Below, one piece after another: positions 1 to 8,453 of a DNA stretch of 60,120 bases. Source of the stretch: Bacteroidota bacterium (GTDB lineage Bacteria > Bacteroidota > Bacteroidia > Sphingobacteriales > Sphingobacteriaceae); assembly GCA_013289045.1 (NCBI GenBank), contig JABDAU010000013.1, forward strand, positions 1 through 60,120, read 5' to 3'. Within the stretch, counting starts at the first letter, position 1, and every line of letters starts with the position of its first letter. Under the pieces are notes generated by a model. That model did no database searches. It was given only the letters and a program-made list of their open reading frames with translations, and had not been told where the DNA came from. Position numbers and translations under genes: made by a program.

Positions 1-10
1 CCAAAACTTA

Positions 11-2563
11 TTACTTTACAGCAGCCGGATCATGTATTTTAACCGTACCTGTACGCTTCACTGTTCCCCAGCCGCTTAGCTCGCCTTTTAGTGCGCGGCG
101 AACGGCTTTGATGAGGATGTAATACATCAGCTGTCGCCAGATGAAACGCTGCGGGATGATGTAAAGCAGTTTTTTGAAGTTCTCCTTTTCCATCCAGAAC
201 GCGATCATGCCGACAATGAAATCCACAATCACGAATGCTACGTAATAGCCTACGATCCTCCACGGTTTGCCGCTGAAAAGGCCAACGACCATCATCAGAT
301 CGGCTAATGGTGAGAACAACGGCAGGATGATCTGGAACACCAGGATATTTGGCATACCTACCATACCGAAGAACTTATATTTCTTGTTGAACAGCGCGTC
401 TTTATTCTTCCAGAAACTTTGCATTACCCCAAAGCTCCAGCGGAAGCGCTGTTTGAGCAGCATATTGAGGGTTTCAGGCGCTTCGGTATAAGCGATGGCC
501 TCGGCGCAGTTTTTTACGATGTAACCTGCTTTAAGTATACGCATAGTCAGATCGCAATCTTCGGCCAGGGTATCATAAGTAAAGCCGCCTGCCTTAAATA
601 TAGCTGACTTGCGGAACGCGCCGATAGCGCCCGGCACAACGGTAATGCTGTTGATCACATCGAAGGCGCGCCTGTCCATATTTTGCGCGGTGATGTATTC
701 GATGGCCTGGAAGTTAGTAATCATGTTATTGGCGTTGCCCACTTTTACAGTACCCGCTACTGCGCCAATCTCCTCATCGGTGAAGTAGGTCATGAGGTGA
801 TAAACCGCATCGTCTTTCAGCTGGGTATCCGCATCAATACATATTACAAAGGCATGTTGCGCGTGGTTAATGCCAAAATTTAGGGCTGAAGCTTTGCCAC
901 CGTTCGGTTTATCGAGCACCTGCACCAGCGGGTGATCGCCATAGGCTTTATGCACCACTTCGAAGGTTTTATCCTTCGAGCCGTCGTTAACAAAAATGAT
1001 CTCGAAATTAGGATAATCAGTCTTTAATAAGCTTTCGATGGTTTTACTGGCCGTAACCTCTTCGTTATAGGCAGGCACAATAATGCTTACCGCAGGCAAT
1101 TGGTCTTTTGGTATCGGAGCAGCTTGGTCGCGTTTACTATCGGAGTATTGCCTTAATGCAAGTATGCCGATGAGCACGATACGACCGAGCGCCAGGAAAA
1201 TAGCTGCAATGAATAAGTAGATAAAGAACCAATTGAGATAAAACAACCCATTAACGTAAATATTATTGAAAAATCCGGTTATGCCACTATTGGCGTCGTC
1301 GCGGATAGGCGGCATCAGGTCAGCACGGGTTTTGTGCAGCACATCGGCAATAGTGGTAAACTGGTAGCCGTGGCTCCTGAAAAAATGGATGATCTCAGGC
1401 AACGCCTTAACAGTTTCATCGCGGGTTTCGCCGCCGGCGTCATGCAGCAGCACGAACGAACCGGCATCTTTCTGATGCTCCACACGGGCAATGATACTGT
1501 CCGCAGTTACGCCGGGGTACCAGTCCCACGGGTCGATGGATTCGCCTACGGTGATATAGCTTTCTTTTGCAGCTTGCGCCACAGGTATAATTTCAGCCAA
1601 AGTTTGCGGCTCGGCATCGGCGTTATACGGCGGGCGGAACAGGATGGTACTGCGACCGGTCACCGACTCAATGATGCTTCGGGTTGCGCTCAGCTCAAAA
1701 TTTACACGCTGAGGGCTGATGGTTGAAATGTCCGGGTGGAAATAGGTATGGTTACCGATCTCGTAACCTTCGTCATATTCACGGCGCAGGATCTGGATAT
1801 TTTTTTCTGCCATCGAACCTACCACAAAGAATGCAGCGGGGCAATGCTCGCGCTTCAGGATATCAAGGATACGCGGTGTAAAATCAGGATCGGGGCCATC
1901 GTCAAACGTCAGCACGATCTTGCCCGGTGCGTAACCATAACGACGGATAACGTATTTGGTTGGCAGCGTAATATAAGTCTGGTTGGTGATAGTATAGTTG
2001 ATGGTATCCAGCTTTACGTTGATCTTGCCCGGATTCGGCGTTGTCACCAGGTCGAGCACCTCACCATCGCCGGTGTAGGAGATGCGGTTGTTTAAACCAA
2101 CATCCGTTAACCTTTTTATATCAACCCCGGTTTTCTTTAATGAGTCGATAGATAAGTTTTTCTGGAAGAACGACCACATGCGCGGGTCTTCTTCGCCAAG
2201 TCGCCATAAAGCCACGCCACCGGTTGCCCAATCATCCGCCATACGGATAATGTTAAAATTTGTGGCTGCATCGGTAAAATAAACGCTGTGCGGTAGGCCT
2301 GCCTGGTCGTTATAGCTATAATGCAGGTTGGCGGATACCGGGTCGTAAATAATGGATTTATGCGCTTCCTGCGCCGAGCTGATGGCCTGCTGGTAGCTTA
2401 CTGAACGGCCTACGCTGCCTTCGGGCCAGTCATAAGCGCCTCCGGCAATGGTAAGGATCACCTTTTCGCTTGGAATTTTTGAGCATACATCATCCAGGAT
2501 TTGCTCCACCCAGTGTTGATCTGACAGTTCACCCGGGGGGGCTGTTTTCGTCATGCTGGTCAA
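11..2563 (-). CDS. C-terminal part of a split GH18/polysaccharide deacetylase/glycosyltransferase 2 protein
   Basis: This 850-codon frame continues the protein begun at 3383; the two frames are joined by a one-base shift at the G7 run 2535-2541 (C7 on the coding strand). Residues 12-200 look like the second half of a GH18/YaaH-like domain. A NodB deacetylase domain follows, with TFDDGPD at 219-225, metal histidines in HTYFH (272-276), RPPY at 310-313 and LLHDAG at 372-377. After membrane segments near 440-470 comes a processive family 2 glycosyltransferase: VPAYNEE near 497, DADT at 577-580, EDCD at 668-671 and QRFRW at 705-709, then C-terminal membrane helices. By family this resembles PgaC/IcaA-type polysaccharide synthases that act at the inner membrane, with a periplasmic deacetylase part. 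The nominal start lies in the wrong frame for the upstream domain, so it is probably not a real start. Confidence 0.85.
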   Translation of the reverse strand: MTSMTKTAPPGELSDQHWVEQILDDVCSKIPSEKVILTIAGGAYDWPEGSVGRSVSYQQAISSAQEAHKSIIYDPVSANLHYSYNDQAGLPHSVYFTDAATNFNIIRMADDWATGGVALWRLGEEDPRMWSFFQKNLSIDSLKKTGVDIKRLTDVGLNNRISYTGDGEVLDLVTTPNPGKINVKLDTINYTITNQTYITLPTKYVIRRYGYAPGKIVLTFDDGPDPDFTPRILDILKREHCPAAFFVVGSMAEKNIQILRREYDEGYEIGNHTYFHPDISTISPQRVNFELSATRSIIESVTGRSTILFRPPYNADAEPQTLAEIIPVAQAAKESYITVGESIDPWDWYPGVTADSIIARVEHQKDAGSFVLLHDAGGETRDETVKALPEIIHFFRSHGYQFTTIADVLHKTRADLMPPIRDDANSGITGFFNNIYVNGLFYLNWFFIYLFIAAIFLALGRIVLIGILALRQYSDSKRDQAAPIPKDQLPAVSIIVPAYNEEVTASKTIESLLKTDYPNFEIIFVNDGSKDKTFEVVHKAYGDHPLVQVLDKPNGGKASALNFGINHAQHAFVICIDADTQLKDDAVYHLMTYFTDEEIGAVAGTVKVGNANNMITNFQAIEYITAQNMDRRAFDVINSITVVPGAIGAFRKSAIFKAGGFTYDTLAEDCDLTMRILKAGYIVKNCAEAIAYTEAPETLNMLLKQRFRWSFGVMQSFWKNKDALFNKKYKFFGMVGMPNILVFQIILPLFSPLADLMMVVGLFSGKPWRIVGYYVAFVIVDFIVGMIAFWMEKENFKKLLYIIPQRFIWRQLMYYILIKAVRRALKGELSGWGTVKRTGTVKIHDPAAVK

Positions 2564-3383
2564 TAGCCATCACGAACAAGAAGTCGTTATATTTTTGCAG
2601 GAATTGCAGGTCGTACTGCTCATCCTGTGGTATCACGTTTTGCGTTACCAGCAAGCCCATAGGGTGCAGTGTGGTGTAAAGCTCTTTTTCAAACTCGATG
2701 TAATCCGGCGTTTTGCGGTTCAGAACGTTATCAAAATCAAGGTCGATCCCTCTGAAATTGTATTTCTTCAGCTGTACAGCAATACTATTGATGAATGCCG
2801 CGCGCGACTTTTTACTTTTTACGATGCGGAGAATATCCTTCGTATCAAAATCGCCTGAAGAATTATTGAAATTGATGTAGTTTGATATGGATACCAGCAC
2901 CGGCTTTTTATACCGCTTGTTAAGCCTGATGAGGCCTGTGTCGATCTTTGCCGTAATGGTATCGGCGTTTGGGGTTATGGTGAATCCTTCGCTAACCACC
3001 ATATCCAGGCGCGACATATTATCCGCCAGTGAGTTATAAGCCTGCGGGTCCCACGCCATATAGAAACCTGCATTGATACGGTCTTTATTATTGGGTTGTT
3101 TAAGCTGGTGCAGGCGTTTCTCGCGGGCCAGCTTCCTGATCTCGTTTACCTGTAGGGTATGTTTTTTGTACCTAGCCGAGCGTTTTAAAGCCTCGATGGT
3201 TGATTTGTCCAACGCTTTGGGGGCCTCGTTCAGGTTGGGTAGTACAGGATATTGCTTTGACGTGATGGCAACAGCCGCAGCCACAACAGCGCCAACCATT
3301 ACTATAATTAAAACACGGCTGAGCCATTTAAAACGGTTCCACCTGCTTTTAGTCTCAGCCTGAAAAACTTGTTTATCCGACAT
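2529..3383 (-). CDS. N-terminal part of the same split protein: membrane anchor and GH18-like domain
   Basis: Starts at an ATG. Residues 1-20 are basic and probably cytoplasmic, 21-41 form one membrane helix, and 100-284 look like a GH18/spore-germination YaaH-type barrel. The usual DGxDxDxE active-site strand appears as GIDLDFDN (212-219), so the catalytic Glu position is an Asp and the first Asp is an Arg; hydrolysis is doubtful. The frame runs into TGA directly after SPPG, and the same PPG is followed in the other frame by ELSDQ and the rest of the barrel. Reading one C fewer in the C7 run would give a single protein of about 1,123 residues. The break may be a sequencing error, a true mutation or a phase-variable tract. 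Confidence 0.8.
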   Translation of the reverse strand: MSDKQVFQAETKSRWNRFKWLSRVLIIVMVGAVVAAAVAITSKQYPVLPNLNEAPKALDKSTIEALKRSARYKKHTLQVNEIRKLAREKRLHQLKQPNNKDRINAGFYMAWDPQAYNSLADNMSRLDMVVSEGFTITPNADTITAKIDTGLIRLNKRYKKPVLVSISNYINFNNSSGDFDTKDILRIVKSKKSRAAFINSIAVQLKKYNFRGIDLDFDNVLNRKTPDYIEFEKELYTTLHPMGLLVTQNVIPQDEQYDLQFLQKYNDFLFVMAIDQHDENSPPG

Positions 3384-3439
3384 TAGATAAAATTACTTTA
3401 GGCAAAATGATTTTGGGACGAAGATATAATTGGTTTTGG

Positions 3440-3601
3440 TTATTTATGCGATTTTGGGGCATCAATGCCTGAAAAATCCACCCCGCATTTACAGTTGCTG
3501 CCACAGCCCTTTTTTGCAGAAAGATTTTTATAGAGCATGCGCCCAACATAGAAAACAGCTGCAGAAAAAAGAAGTAATATGATGACTACCTGGATATTCA
3601 T
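3440..3601 (-). CDS. FeoB-associated Cys-rich membrane protein, 53 aa
   Basis: A 53-codon frame from ATG 3601 to TAA. It has one N-terminal membrane helix (about residues 4-20) and then a short Cys cluster, KKGCGSNCKCG, at residues 30-40. This architecture matches the FeoB-associated Cys-rich membrane protein family, small proteins usually found beside the ferrous iron transporter FeoB and presumed to bind metal. No feoA or feoB is in the window, so here it stands alone, between the split glycosyltransferase and the amidoligase cluster. A TAnnTTTG box lies four bases upstream of the ATG. The metal-binding role is a family inference. Confidence 0.72.
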   Translation of the reverse strand: MNIQVVIILLLFSAAVFYVGRMLYKNLSAKKGCGSNCKCGVDFSGIDAPKSHK

Positions 3602-3605
3602 GTCA

Positions 3606-3613
3606 CAAAATTA
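3606..3613 (-). promoter_or_regulatory. Bacteroidota -7 box TAATTTTG for the small Cys-rich protein
   Basis: On the minus strand TAATTTTG fits the Bacteroidota -7 consensus TAnnTTTG. It lies four bases before the ATG, so a transcript from it would be leaderless or nearly so. No clear -33 TTTG is seen. Confidence 0.35.
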
Positions 3614-3662
3614 ATACATTTTTAATATTATATACGTAAGGACAGTGTAAATAGTATATGGT

Positions 3663-4856
3663 TTAACTGCGCATGAATGCAATTGTGCCGCCAACCCAGT
3701 CAAAATCCTTATTATACCGTACCCCAATCATTTTGCCTTTACTTAAACGGGCAAGGTTTATTGCCAGCGTTGGTGCCGAATCGCCATCGGGCCACAAATA
3801 TAACAGTCTTATTTCAACCTTTACACCACCATCCGGCGCCTGCACAACGGGTTCATAGTTAACCTTTTCCTGCAGGATCCAGTTTTCCGGATCTTTTATC
3901 TGTTCGATATCGCCAGGCTTTACGTCAATTATCACCCCCTGCCCTGCAAATGAAAACAACGGTTTTAACACATAGTTTTCGAGGTTATGCGGAATTTGGC
4001 CTACCTGGTGCAGGAATTGCGTCTTGGGCACATAATCTCCCTGCAAATAAGGCATAGTGAATTTACTGATGCGATAGAACCAGTTCGGGTGCGTGATCCA
4101 CTCCACATCCAGCGGCTGGCGGATATCAACATTATTTTTAAAGATCTCCGGATCGTTATCTATCTCATCAAATATCAGGCGGTTATAAATGCGCTTGATG
4201 TATTTCTTTTCGCCATCCTTTAAGTAATAAAGCCGGTTGCCCTCCTGTTTCAGATCGCCCAGGGCTAATACCGGGATGCCGATCAATTCCTCTGTACAGT
4301 AAAAATCAATGGCCGTTTTTTGCTGAGGCGCATTTACATCCATCAGCACTACCTCTTCCGGCTGATACGGGCCGAGGATGGTTTCCTTTAATAAACCTGT
4401 GTAGGATGCATTACCAAGGCCGTTAAAATAGGTTGTCCATTCATCGGGTATATTAAATATATGCTGATATGCTTCGCCAAGAAAAAGTTGGAAGCCGAAC
4501 AATGACGGAAAACCCTGTAATTCGATCAGTTTAGGTACGATCTCGCCATACTTATCCTTACAAATGCCAAAATCCAGCGCAATAACATGCGGATGATCAT
4601 TTTCATTGGGTATGCGCCACTTTTCGGGGATGGAACGTTCGGTAAGTTCTTTAAAATCAGGACGAAGGATGGTTTGGATAACGTCGCTACCAGCCTCGAT
4701 CAGTTTATTTCGAAAATCTTTGGTTAAAAATACTGGCGTTTCCGCAACCCGGAATTCGATATTCGATTCTGAAATATTGTTCAGCCGTTCTAAAAATTGC
4801 TGATACTTTTCATCAGTAAAATTGTGGTTAAATGCGTTGCGGGCTGATGGATCCAT
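3663..4856 (-). CDS. ATP-grasp-like amidoligase (circularly permuted type), 397 aa
   Basis: I recognise no named gene. The C-terminal half has ATP-grasp-like features: VLKPLFSFAGQGV (a lysine on a beta strand followed by a glycine-rich loop), the strand WILQEKV about 30 residues on, then VEIRLLYLW and an Asn-containing final motif, AINLARLSKGK. The N-terminal half carries LIELQGFPS, as in the permuted ATP-grasp/glutathionylspermidine-synthase-like group. Such enzymes join a carboxylate to an amine through an acyl phosphate. It is the last gene of a minus-strand run, 44 bases after the amidotransferase, beside a YbdK-like ligase and near a second ATP-grasp gene. The neighbours suggest a shared biosynthetic pathway; substrate unknown. 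No signal peptide, so cytosolic. Confidence 0.65.
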   Translation of the reverse strand: MDPSARNAFNHNFTDEKYQQFLERLNNISESNIEFRVAETPVFLTKDFRNKLIEAGSDVIQTILRPDFKELTERSIPEKWRIPNENDHPHVIALDFGICKDKYGEIVPKLIELQGFPSLFGFQLFLGEAYQHIFNIPDEWTTYFNGLGNASYTGLLKETILGPYQPEEVVLMDVNAPQQKTAIDFYCTEELIGIPVLALGDLKQEGNRLYYLKDGEKKYIKRIYNRLIFDEIDNDPEIFKNNVDIRQPLDVEWITHPNWFYRISKFTMPYLQGDYVPKTQFLHQVGQIPHNLENYVLKPLFSFAGQGVIIDVKPGDIEQIKDPENWILQEKVNYEPVVQAPDGGVKVEIRLLYLWPDGDSAPTLAINLARLSKGKMIGVRYNKDFDWVGGTIAFMRS

Positions 4857-4900
4857 GAGAAAATGATATGCTAAAATTGTGCCGGGTTGTCAGTCTGAGC

Positions 4901-5740
4901 TTATTCCACTTCCTGCAAACTTCCTATTGCTTCATCCAAAAAATTCGGGATCATGGAGTTTTGCGTGTGCTGCAGTTTGTCAGCATCATCCAGCAGCTCC
5001 AGCATTTGGTTGTATTTATCCAAACCATGCTCATCTACCACCTCTTTTTTCTTTTCCGGGCGGAGGAGCATTTTTTTTACGCCTCCCGGGTCAGCCTCGG
5101 GATGAAATTGCGTGCCGATAAAGCAATTACTGTAACGTATCGCCATCATAGCGCGGGGCAATGCAATATAAGGCCGTTCTTTTTCAATAGCAAGTAGCTG
5201 CATGCCCAAATCGGTAAACTGTTTTTCGTTAGGGTGGATCACTTGCCAGCTGCGCGAATCAACTGCATAGAACGGATCGGTTAATCCGTCAAAAACCGTT
5301 TCGTTTTGGCCTGCCGAGGTTTTGTGTATTGGTAAAACACCAAAAGAGGGCGAACGGCGCTCGTTGATGTATCCAAGCCCGTAATGCCTGCACATCAGTT
5401 GAAATGAATGGCAGATAAAAAACCCGTATTTCTTTTGCGGATGATCAGACTTGTTATGCTTATCCAGCGCATCTATCAATCCAAAATATTTCTTTTCCCA
5501 TTCTGAACCTTCAGTATCCAGCGGACTGCCCGGTCCTCCGCTCGAGATATAAATATCACAATCGGTGTCCGGCATTTCGCAATTGCGGCGCACTTCGTAT
5601 ACATTAAATGTAAGGTCGAGATCGTTTTTTAGTCTATAGCGCTCCAGGATTTCATGGATACCGCGCATCCCTTCGTTTTCGATACCGTTGTATAGATCGA
5701 GTACTGCTACTTTTACTTTTCGTTTTTCGATTTTTGCCAT
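4901..5740 (-). CDS. Class I glutamine amidotransferase-like protein
   Basis: 279 residues with the class I (triad) amidotransferase core. SSGGPGSP at 66-73 forms the oxyanion region, the nucleophile is C110 in FFICHSFQ, and H213 and E215 lie in QFHPEADPGG. All three catalytic residues are present, so it probably releases ammonia from glutamine or cleaves a related gamma-glutamyl amide. The protein stands alone, without a fused GMP or CTP synthase domain. A C-terminal extension of about 60 residues (charged, helical) goes beyond the core. It starts six bases after the stop of the YbdK-like ligase, which implies co-translation. In this cluster it could supply ammonia to a ligase or hydrolyse a gamma-glutamyl product. 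Confidence 0.8.
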   Translation of the reverse strand: MAKIEKRKVKVAVLDLYNGIENEGMRGIHEILERYRLKNDLDLTFNVYEVRRNCEMPDTDCDIYISSGGPGSPLDTEGSEWEKKYFGLIDALDKHNKSDHPQKKYGFFICHSFQLMCRHYGLGYINERRSPSFGVLPIHKTSAGQNETVFDGLTDPFYAVDSRSWQVIHPNEKQFTDLGMQLLAIEKERPYIALPRAMMAIRYSNCFIGTQFHPEADPGGVKKMLLRPEKKKEVVDEHGLDKYNQMLELLDDADKLQHTQNSMIPNFLDEAIGSLQEVE

Positions 5741-5746
5741 TCGCGC

Positions 5747-6844
5747 TTACACCCCCTTTAAAGTTTGCGAAGTTATATAATCCACAACGTCGATAAAACT
5801 ATTATTTTGCTGGTAAACTGCCAACTGCCTGTCGGCGCCGGTGCCGTGCTCCAGTATCTTGTGCACATATTGCAGGTCATCGCGGCAGCCAAGGTCATCC
5901 ACCACATCGTCAACAAAATCCAGCAGCTCCAATATCAGCGAGCGGGTGTTCACTTCCATTTCCTTGCCAAAATCTATCATTTTGCCGTCGATGCCATAAC
6001 GCGCCGCGCGCCATTTGTTCTCGTTAATGAGCGCCCGGTTATAGTTCATGAACGACATGTTTTGCTGGCGCAGCATATACAACTTCTTGCAAAGCGCCTG
6101 GAAAAGTGCTACAAAAGCCATCGTTTCATCTACCAGCATCGGGCAATCGCAAATGCGGAACTCGATGGTCTCGAAGAATGGATGTACACGGATATCCCAC
6201 CAGATCTTCTTGGCGTTATCGATGCAGTTGGTTTTTACCAGCAGTTTGATGTAACGGTCATATTCTTCAATGCTGCTGAAATAATCCGGTATCCCGGTAC
6301 GCGGAAATTTATCAAATACCTTAGTGCGGAATGATTTGAACCCTGTATTCCTTCCTTCCCAAAACGGCGAGTTGGTCGACAATGCATATACGTGCGGCAA
6401 AAAATACCGTACCTGGTTGGCGATATGCACCGCCAGATCGCGCGACTGGATACCTACATGCACATGCAGACCGAAAATGAGATTTGAACGCGCAGCCTCC
6501 TGCATTTCATCCACGATCTCGAAATAACGCGGGTGATCGGTGATCAGCTGGTGCTGCCAATGCGAGAACGGGTGCGTTCCTGCAGCGCCGATACGCAGGC
6601 CGAGATCACCGGCCAGTTGGGCAACGGTTTTGCGCAGCTTGTTTACTTCTTTGCGGGCCTCATCGGTGTTTTTACAAATGTGCGTACCAACTTCCACCAC
6701 CGCCTGGTGCATTTCGGCCTTTACCTGGTCCTCATGTATCTTTTGGGCGCCTTCTACAATTTTTTGCTCATGCGATTTCAACTCACGTGTAACCGGATCG
6801 ATCACCATGAATTCCTCTTCAACGCCAAGGGTAAATTCGTTCAT
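5747..6844 (-). CDS. Carboxylate-amine ligase, YbdK/GCS2 family
   Basis: 365 residues. LGVEEEFMVID at the N-terminus is the metal- and glutamate-binding start of the GCS2 fold; GLHVHVGI (about 124-131) and WWDIRVHPFFETIEFRICD (about 220-238) are the other hallmark strands. Family members such as YbdK have weak gamma-glutamyl-cysteine ligase activity in vitro and ligate an amino acid side-chain carboxylate to an amine using ATP. It is the first gene of the tight run with the amidotransferase and permuted ATP-grasp genes; upstream is a 365-base gap. Length is normal for the family. The true substrates are not visible from the sequence. Confidence 0.9.
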   Translation of the reverse strand: MNEFTLGVEEEFMVIDPVTRELKSHEQKIVEGAQKIHEDQVKAEMHQAVVEVGTHICKNTDEARKEVNKLRKTVAQLAGDLGLRIGAAGTHPFSHWQHQLITDHPRYFEIVDEMQEAARSNLIFGLHVHVGIQSRDLAVHIANQVRYFLPHVYALSTNSPFWEGRNTGFKSFRTKVFDKFPRTGIPDYFSSIEEYDRYIKLLVKTNCIDNAKKIWWDIRVHPFFETIEFRICDCPMLVDETMAFVALFQALCKKLYMLRQQNMSFMNYNRALINENKWRAARYGIDGKMIDFGKEMEVNTRSLILELLDFVDDVVDDLGCRDDLQYVHKILEHGTGADRQLAVYQQNNSFIDVVDYITSQTLKGV

Positions 6845-7209
6845 AATTGAAAGTTATAAAATTTGGCAGCACTATTGGTGAAATCACAAATAAAATATTC
6901 CATCCCCATAACCGGCACGTACACTGCTATTTATAAAATGGCTGCGTTTAGTCATAAAATCACTAAAAATTACCACTTTTTAACGGTTTTAGTGTAGCAA
7001 TAGGAAGGATAACTTCACCCCAAATAATTCGTTACCATAAAACGCATCTAACTGTATATCTGCATATTAAAATTTCAACAACTGTAGCAAAGTGTAGCAA
7101 AAGCGTAGCGTTTTTATGTATAAAAGCGTAGCTATACCGCTACACCTGCCTCCCTGCAGGCTAAGGGTGGCAAAACACTGCCAGCAATTTTATATTAAAA
7201 TTGCTATGC
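6845..7209. other. 365-base gap inside the amidoligase cluster, no gene seen
   Basis: No convincing frame on either strand. It must hold the promoter for the YbdK-like ligase on the minus strand, but I cannot pick a clear TAnnTTTG box. The ATP-grasp side has repeated GTAGC words, including two copies of AAAAGCGTAGC at 7099-7109 and 7122-7132, and a GCTACACC stretch near 7138 that could pair with them. A regulatory RNA or operator is possible but unproven. Confidence 0.4.
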
Positions 7210-8304
7210 TTATTTCTTCGCCGCCTTTTTCGCTCCAGCCTTCTTCACCGGCGCAGTTTTTATCGTCCCTTCATCCGTTACCGGGTGATCTATCGCACCA
7301 ACTTCAGCATCCTTCTTAGCTGCTTTCTTAACCACCTTTTTCTCATTATCCAGTAATGGAACGCCCGCAGCACCGGTTTTTACAAACTCGCCCCAGGTTA
7401 AATTATCTATGCCGTCCTTTTGCTTTTTGGCGCGCTCAATGGCGTAATCAGCAGCGGTTTCAACCACCCAGTCGAAATTTTCCTGACCCACGCTGGTTAC
7501 TTCCGCATCCGGTGCAGGGTTACAAAAATCGATAGCGTATGGAATGCCGTTACGAATGGCAAACTCTACCGTATTAAAATCGTACCCTAAATATTTATTA
7601 AGCTTGATCACATAATCTTTAACCGTTTCCAGCAGCTTTTTGGCAGCAGGCGCTTTACCGTGCTCATAGCGCAGGTGGTGCGGGTTGCGCGGCTCATACT
7701 GCATAATGCGCACATGCTTGCCGCCTATGCAATAGCAGCGGAAATAATCCTCAAAAATGATCTCTTCCTGCAGCATCATTACGTACTGTTTGGTCTGGTC
7801 GTATTTCGGCCAAAGGTCGTCCAGGCTGGTGATCTGGTAAACTTCTTTCCAGCCGCCGCCGTCGAATGGTTTCATATAGGCCGGGAAGCCAACATAGTTA
7901 AAAATGCCATCCCAGTCCAGCGGGTAAGCCAGGTTGCGGAATGATCTGTCTGTCGTATCGTCGGGCAGTTCTTTCGATGGCAGGATAACCGTTTTTGGCA
8001 CCGGTACGCCTATCTTTTCGGCCAGCGCATTGTTGAAGAATTTTTCATCGGCGCTCCACCAAAAAGGGTTATTGATAACCGCAGTGCCGCAAATGGCTGC
8101 GTTTTTTAAGGTTGCGCGATAGAACGGTACATCCTGCGAAATACGATCGATGATCACTGCGTAATCCAGCGGTTCGGCTTGTATCACCTTGTCAATGCGC
8201 ACAAATTCGGCGCTGATATTTTTTTCGGCCTTCTGGTTAACACGTTCAACAAACGCTTGCGGGAACGAATTTTCCTGTCCGAATAAGATGCCTATTTTTT
8301 TCAT
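7210..8304 (-). CDS. ATP-grasp ligase (RimK/glutathione-synthetase-like) with Lys/Ala-rich tail
   Basis: 364 residues. An N-terminal Rossmann-like part (KKIGILFGQENSFP) precedes an ATP-grasp core: YMKPFDGGGWKEV near 147-159 (ATP-binding lysine and glycine loop), LQEEI near 183 (adenine-contact strand), then YFRCYCIGG, and VEFAIRNG...AIDFCNP near 250-267 (metal-binding Glu and Asn). This is the family of D-Ala-D-Ala ligase, RimK and glutathione synthetase. The last 45 or so residues are a low-complexity basic tail rich in KKAAKK, like histone H1 or AlgP tails, and not part of the catalytic fold. It follows the esterase gene at 9161 on the same strand, with 149 bases between. Substrate unknown. 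Confidence 0.82.
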   Translation of the reverse strand: MKKIGILFGQENSFPQAFVERVNQKAEKNISAEFVRIDKVIQAEPLDYAVIIDRISQDVPFYRATLKNAAICGTAVINNPFWWSADEKFFNNALAEKIGVPVPKTVILPSKELPDDTTDRSFRNLAYPLDWDGIFNYVGFPAYMKPFDGGGWKEVYQITSLDDLWPKYDQTKQYVMMLQEEIIFEDYFRCYCIGGKHVRIMQYEPRNPHHLRYEHGKAPAAKKLLETVKDYVIKLNKYLGYDFNTVEFAIRNGIPYAIDFCNPAPDAEVTSVGQENFDWVVETAADYAIERAKKQKDGIDNLTWGEFVKTGAAGVPLLDNEKKVVKKAAKKDAEVGAIDHPVTDEGTIKTAPVKKAGAKKAAKK

Positions 8305-8413
8305 GGTAGTATATTTAGTTTGCAGTTTTAAGTTTGCAGTTTGCTTGTCTTTTTTAATTTATCAATCCAACAATCCTAATCACAAGTCACCGATCACTAA
8401 TCACTTTTCCTAA

Positions 8414-8452
8414 TCTCTAATCTCCAGTCTCTAATCTCCAGTCTCTAATCTC
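8414..8452. repeat. 14-bp tandem repeat, nearly three copies
   Basis: The unit TCTCTAATCTCCAG occurs twice in full (8414-8427 and 8428-8441) and once in part (8442-8452), ending just before the stop codon of the esterase gene. Similar AGATTAG-rich tracts occur near 55861-55890. It is probably a simple repeat prone to slippage. Confidence 0.8.
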
Positions 8453-8453
8453 T

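Noticed and set aside
2529..2563. Programmed ribosomal frameshift as the preferred explanation
   Set aside because: Possible, because CCC CCC GGG TGA ends in a stop, but a homopolymer length change is the simpler reading, so I kept it only as an alternative.
5765..6334. A 189-codon plus-strand frame opposite the YbdK-like ligase
   Set aside because: Antisense shadow: the ligase motifs on the other strand are clear and this frame shows none.
8414..8452. CRISPR or regulatory array in the 14-bp tandem repeat
   Set aside because: Copies are directly joined without spacers, so it is a simple tandem repeat.
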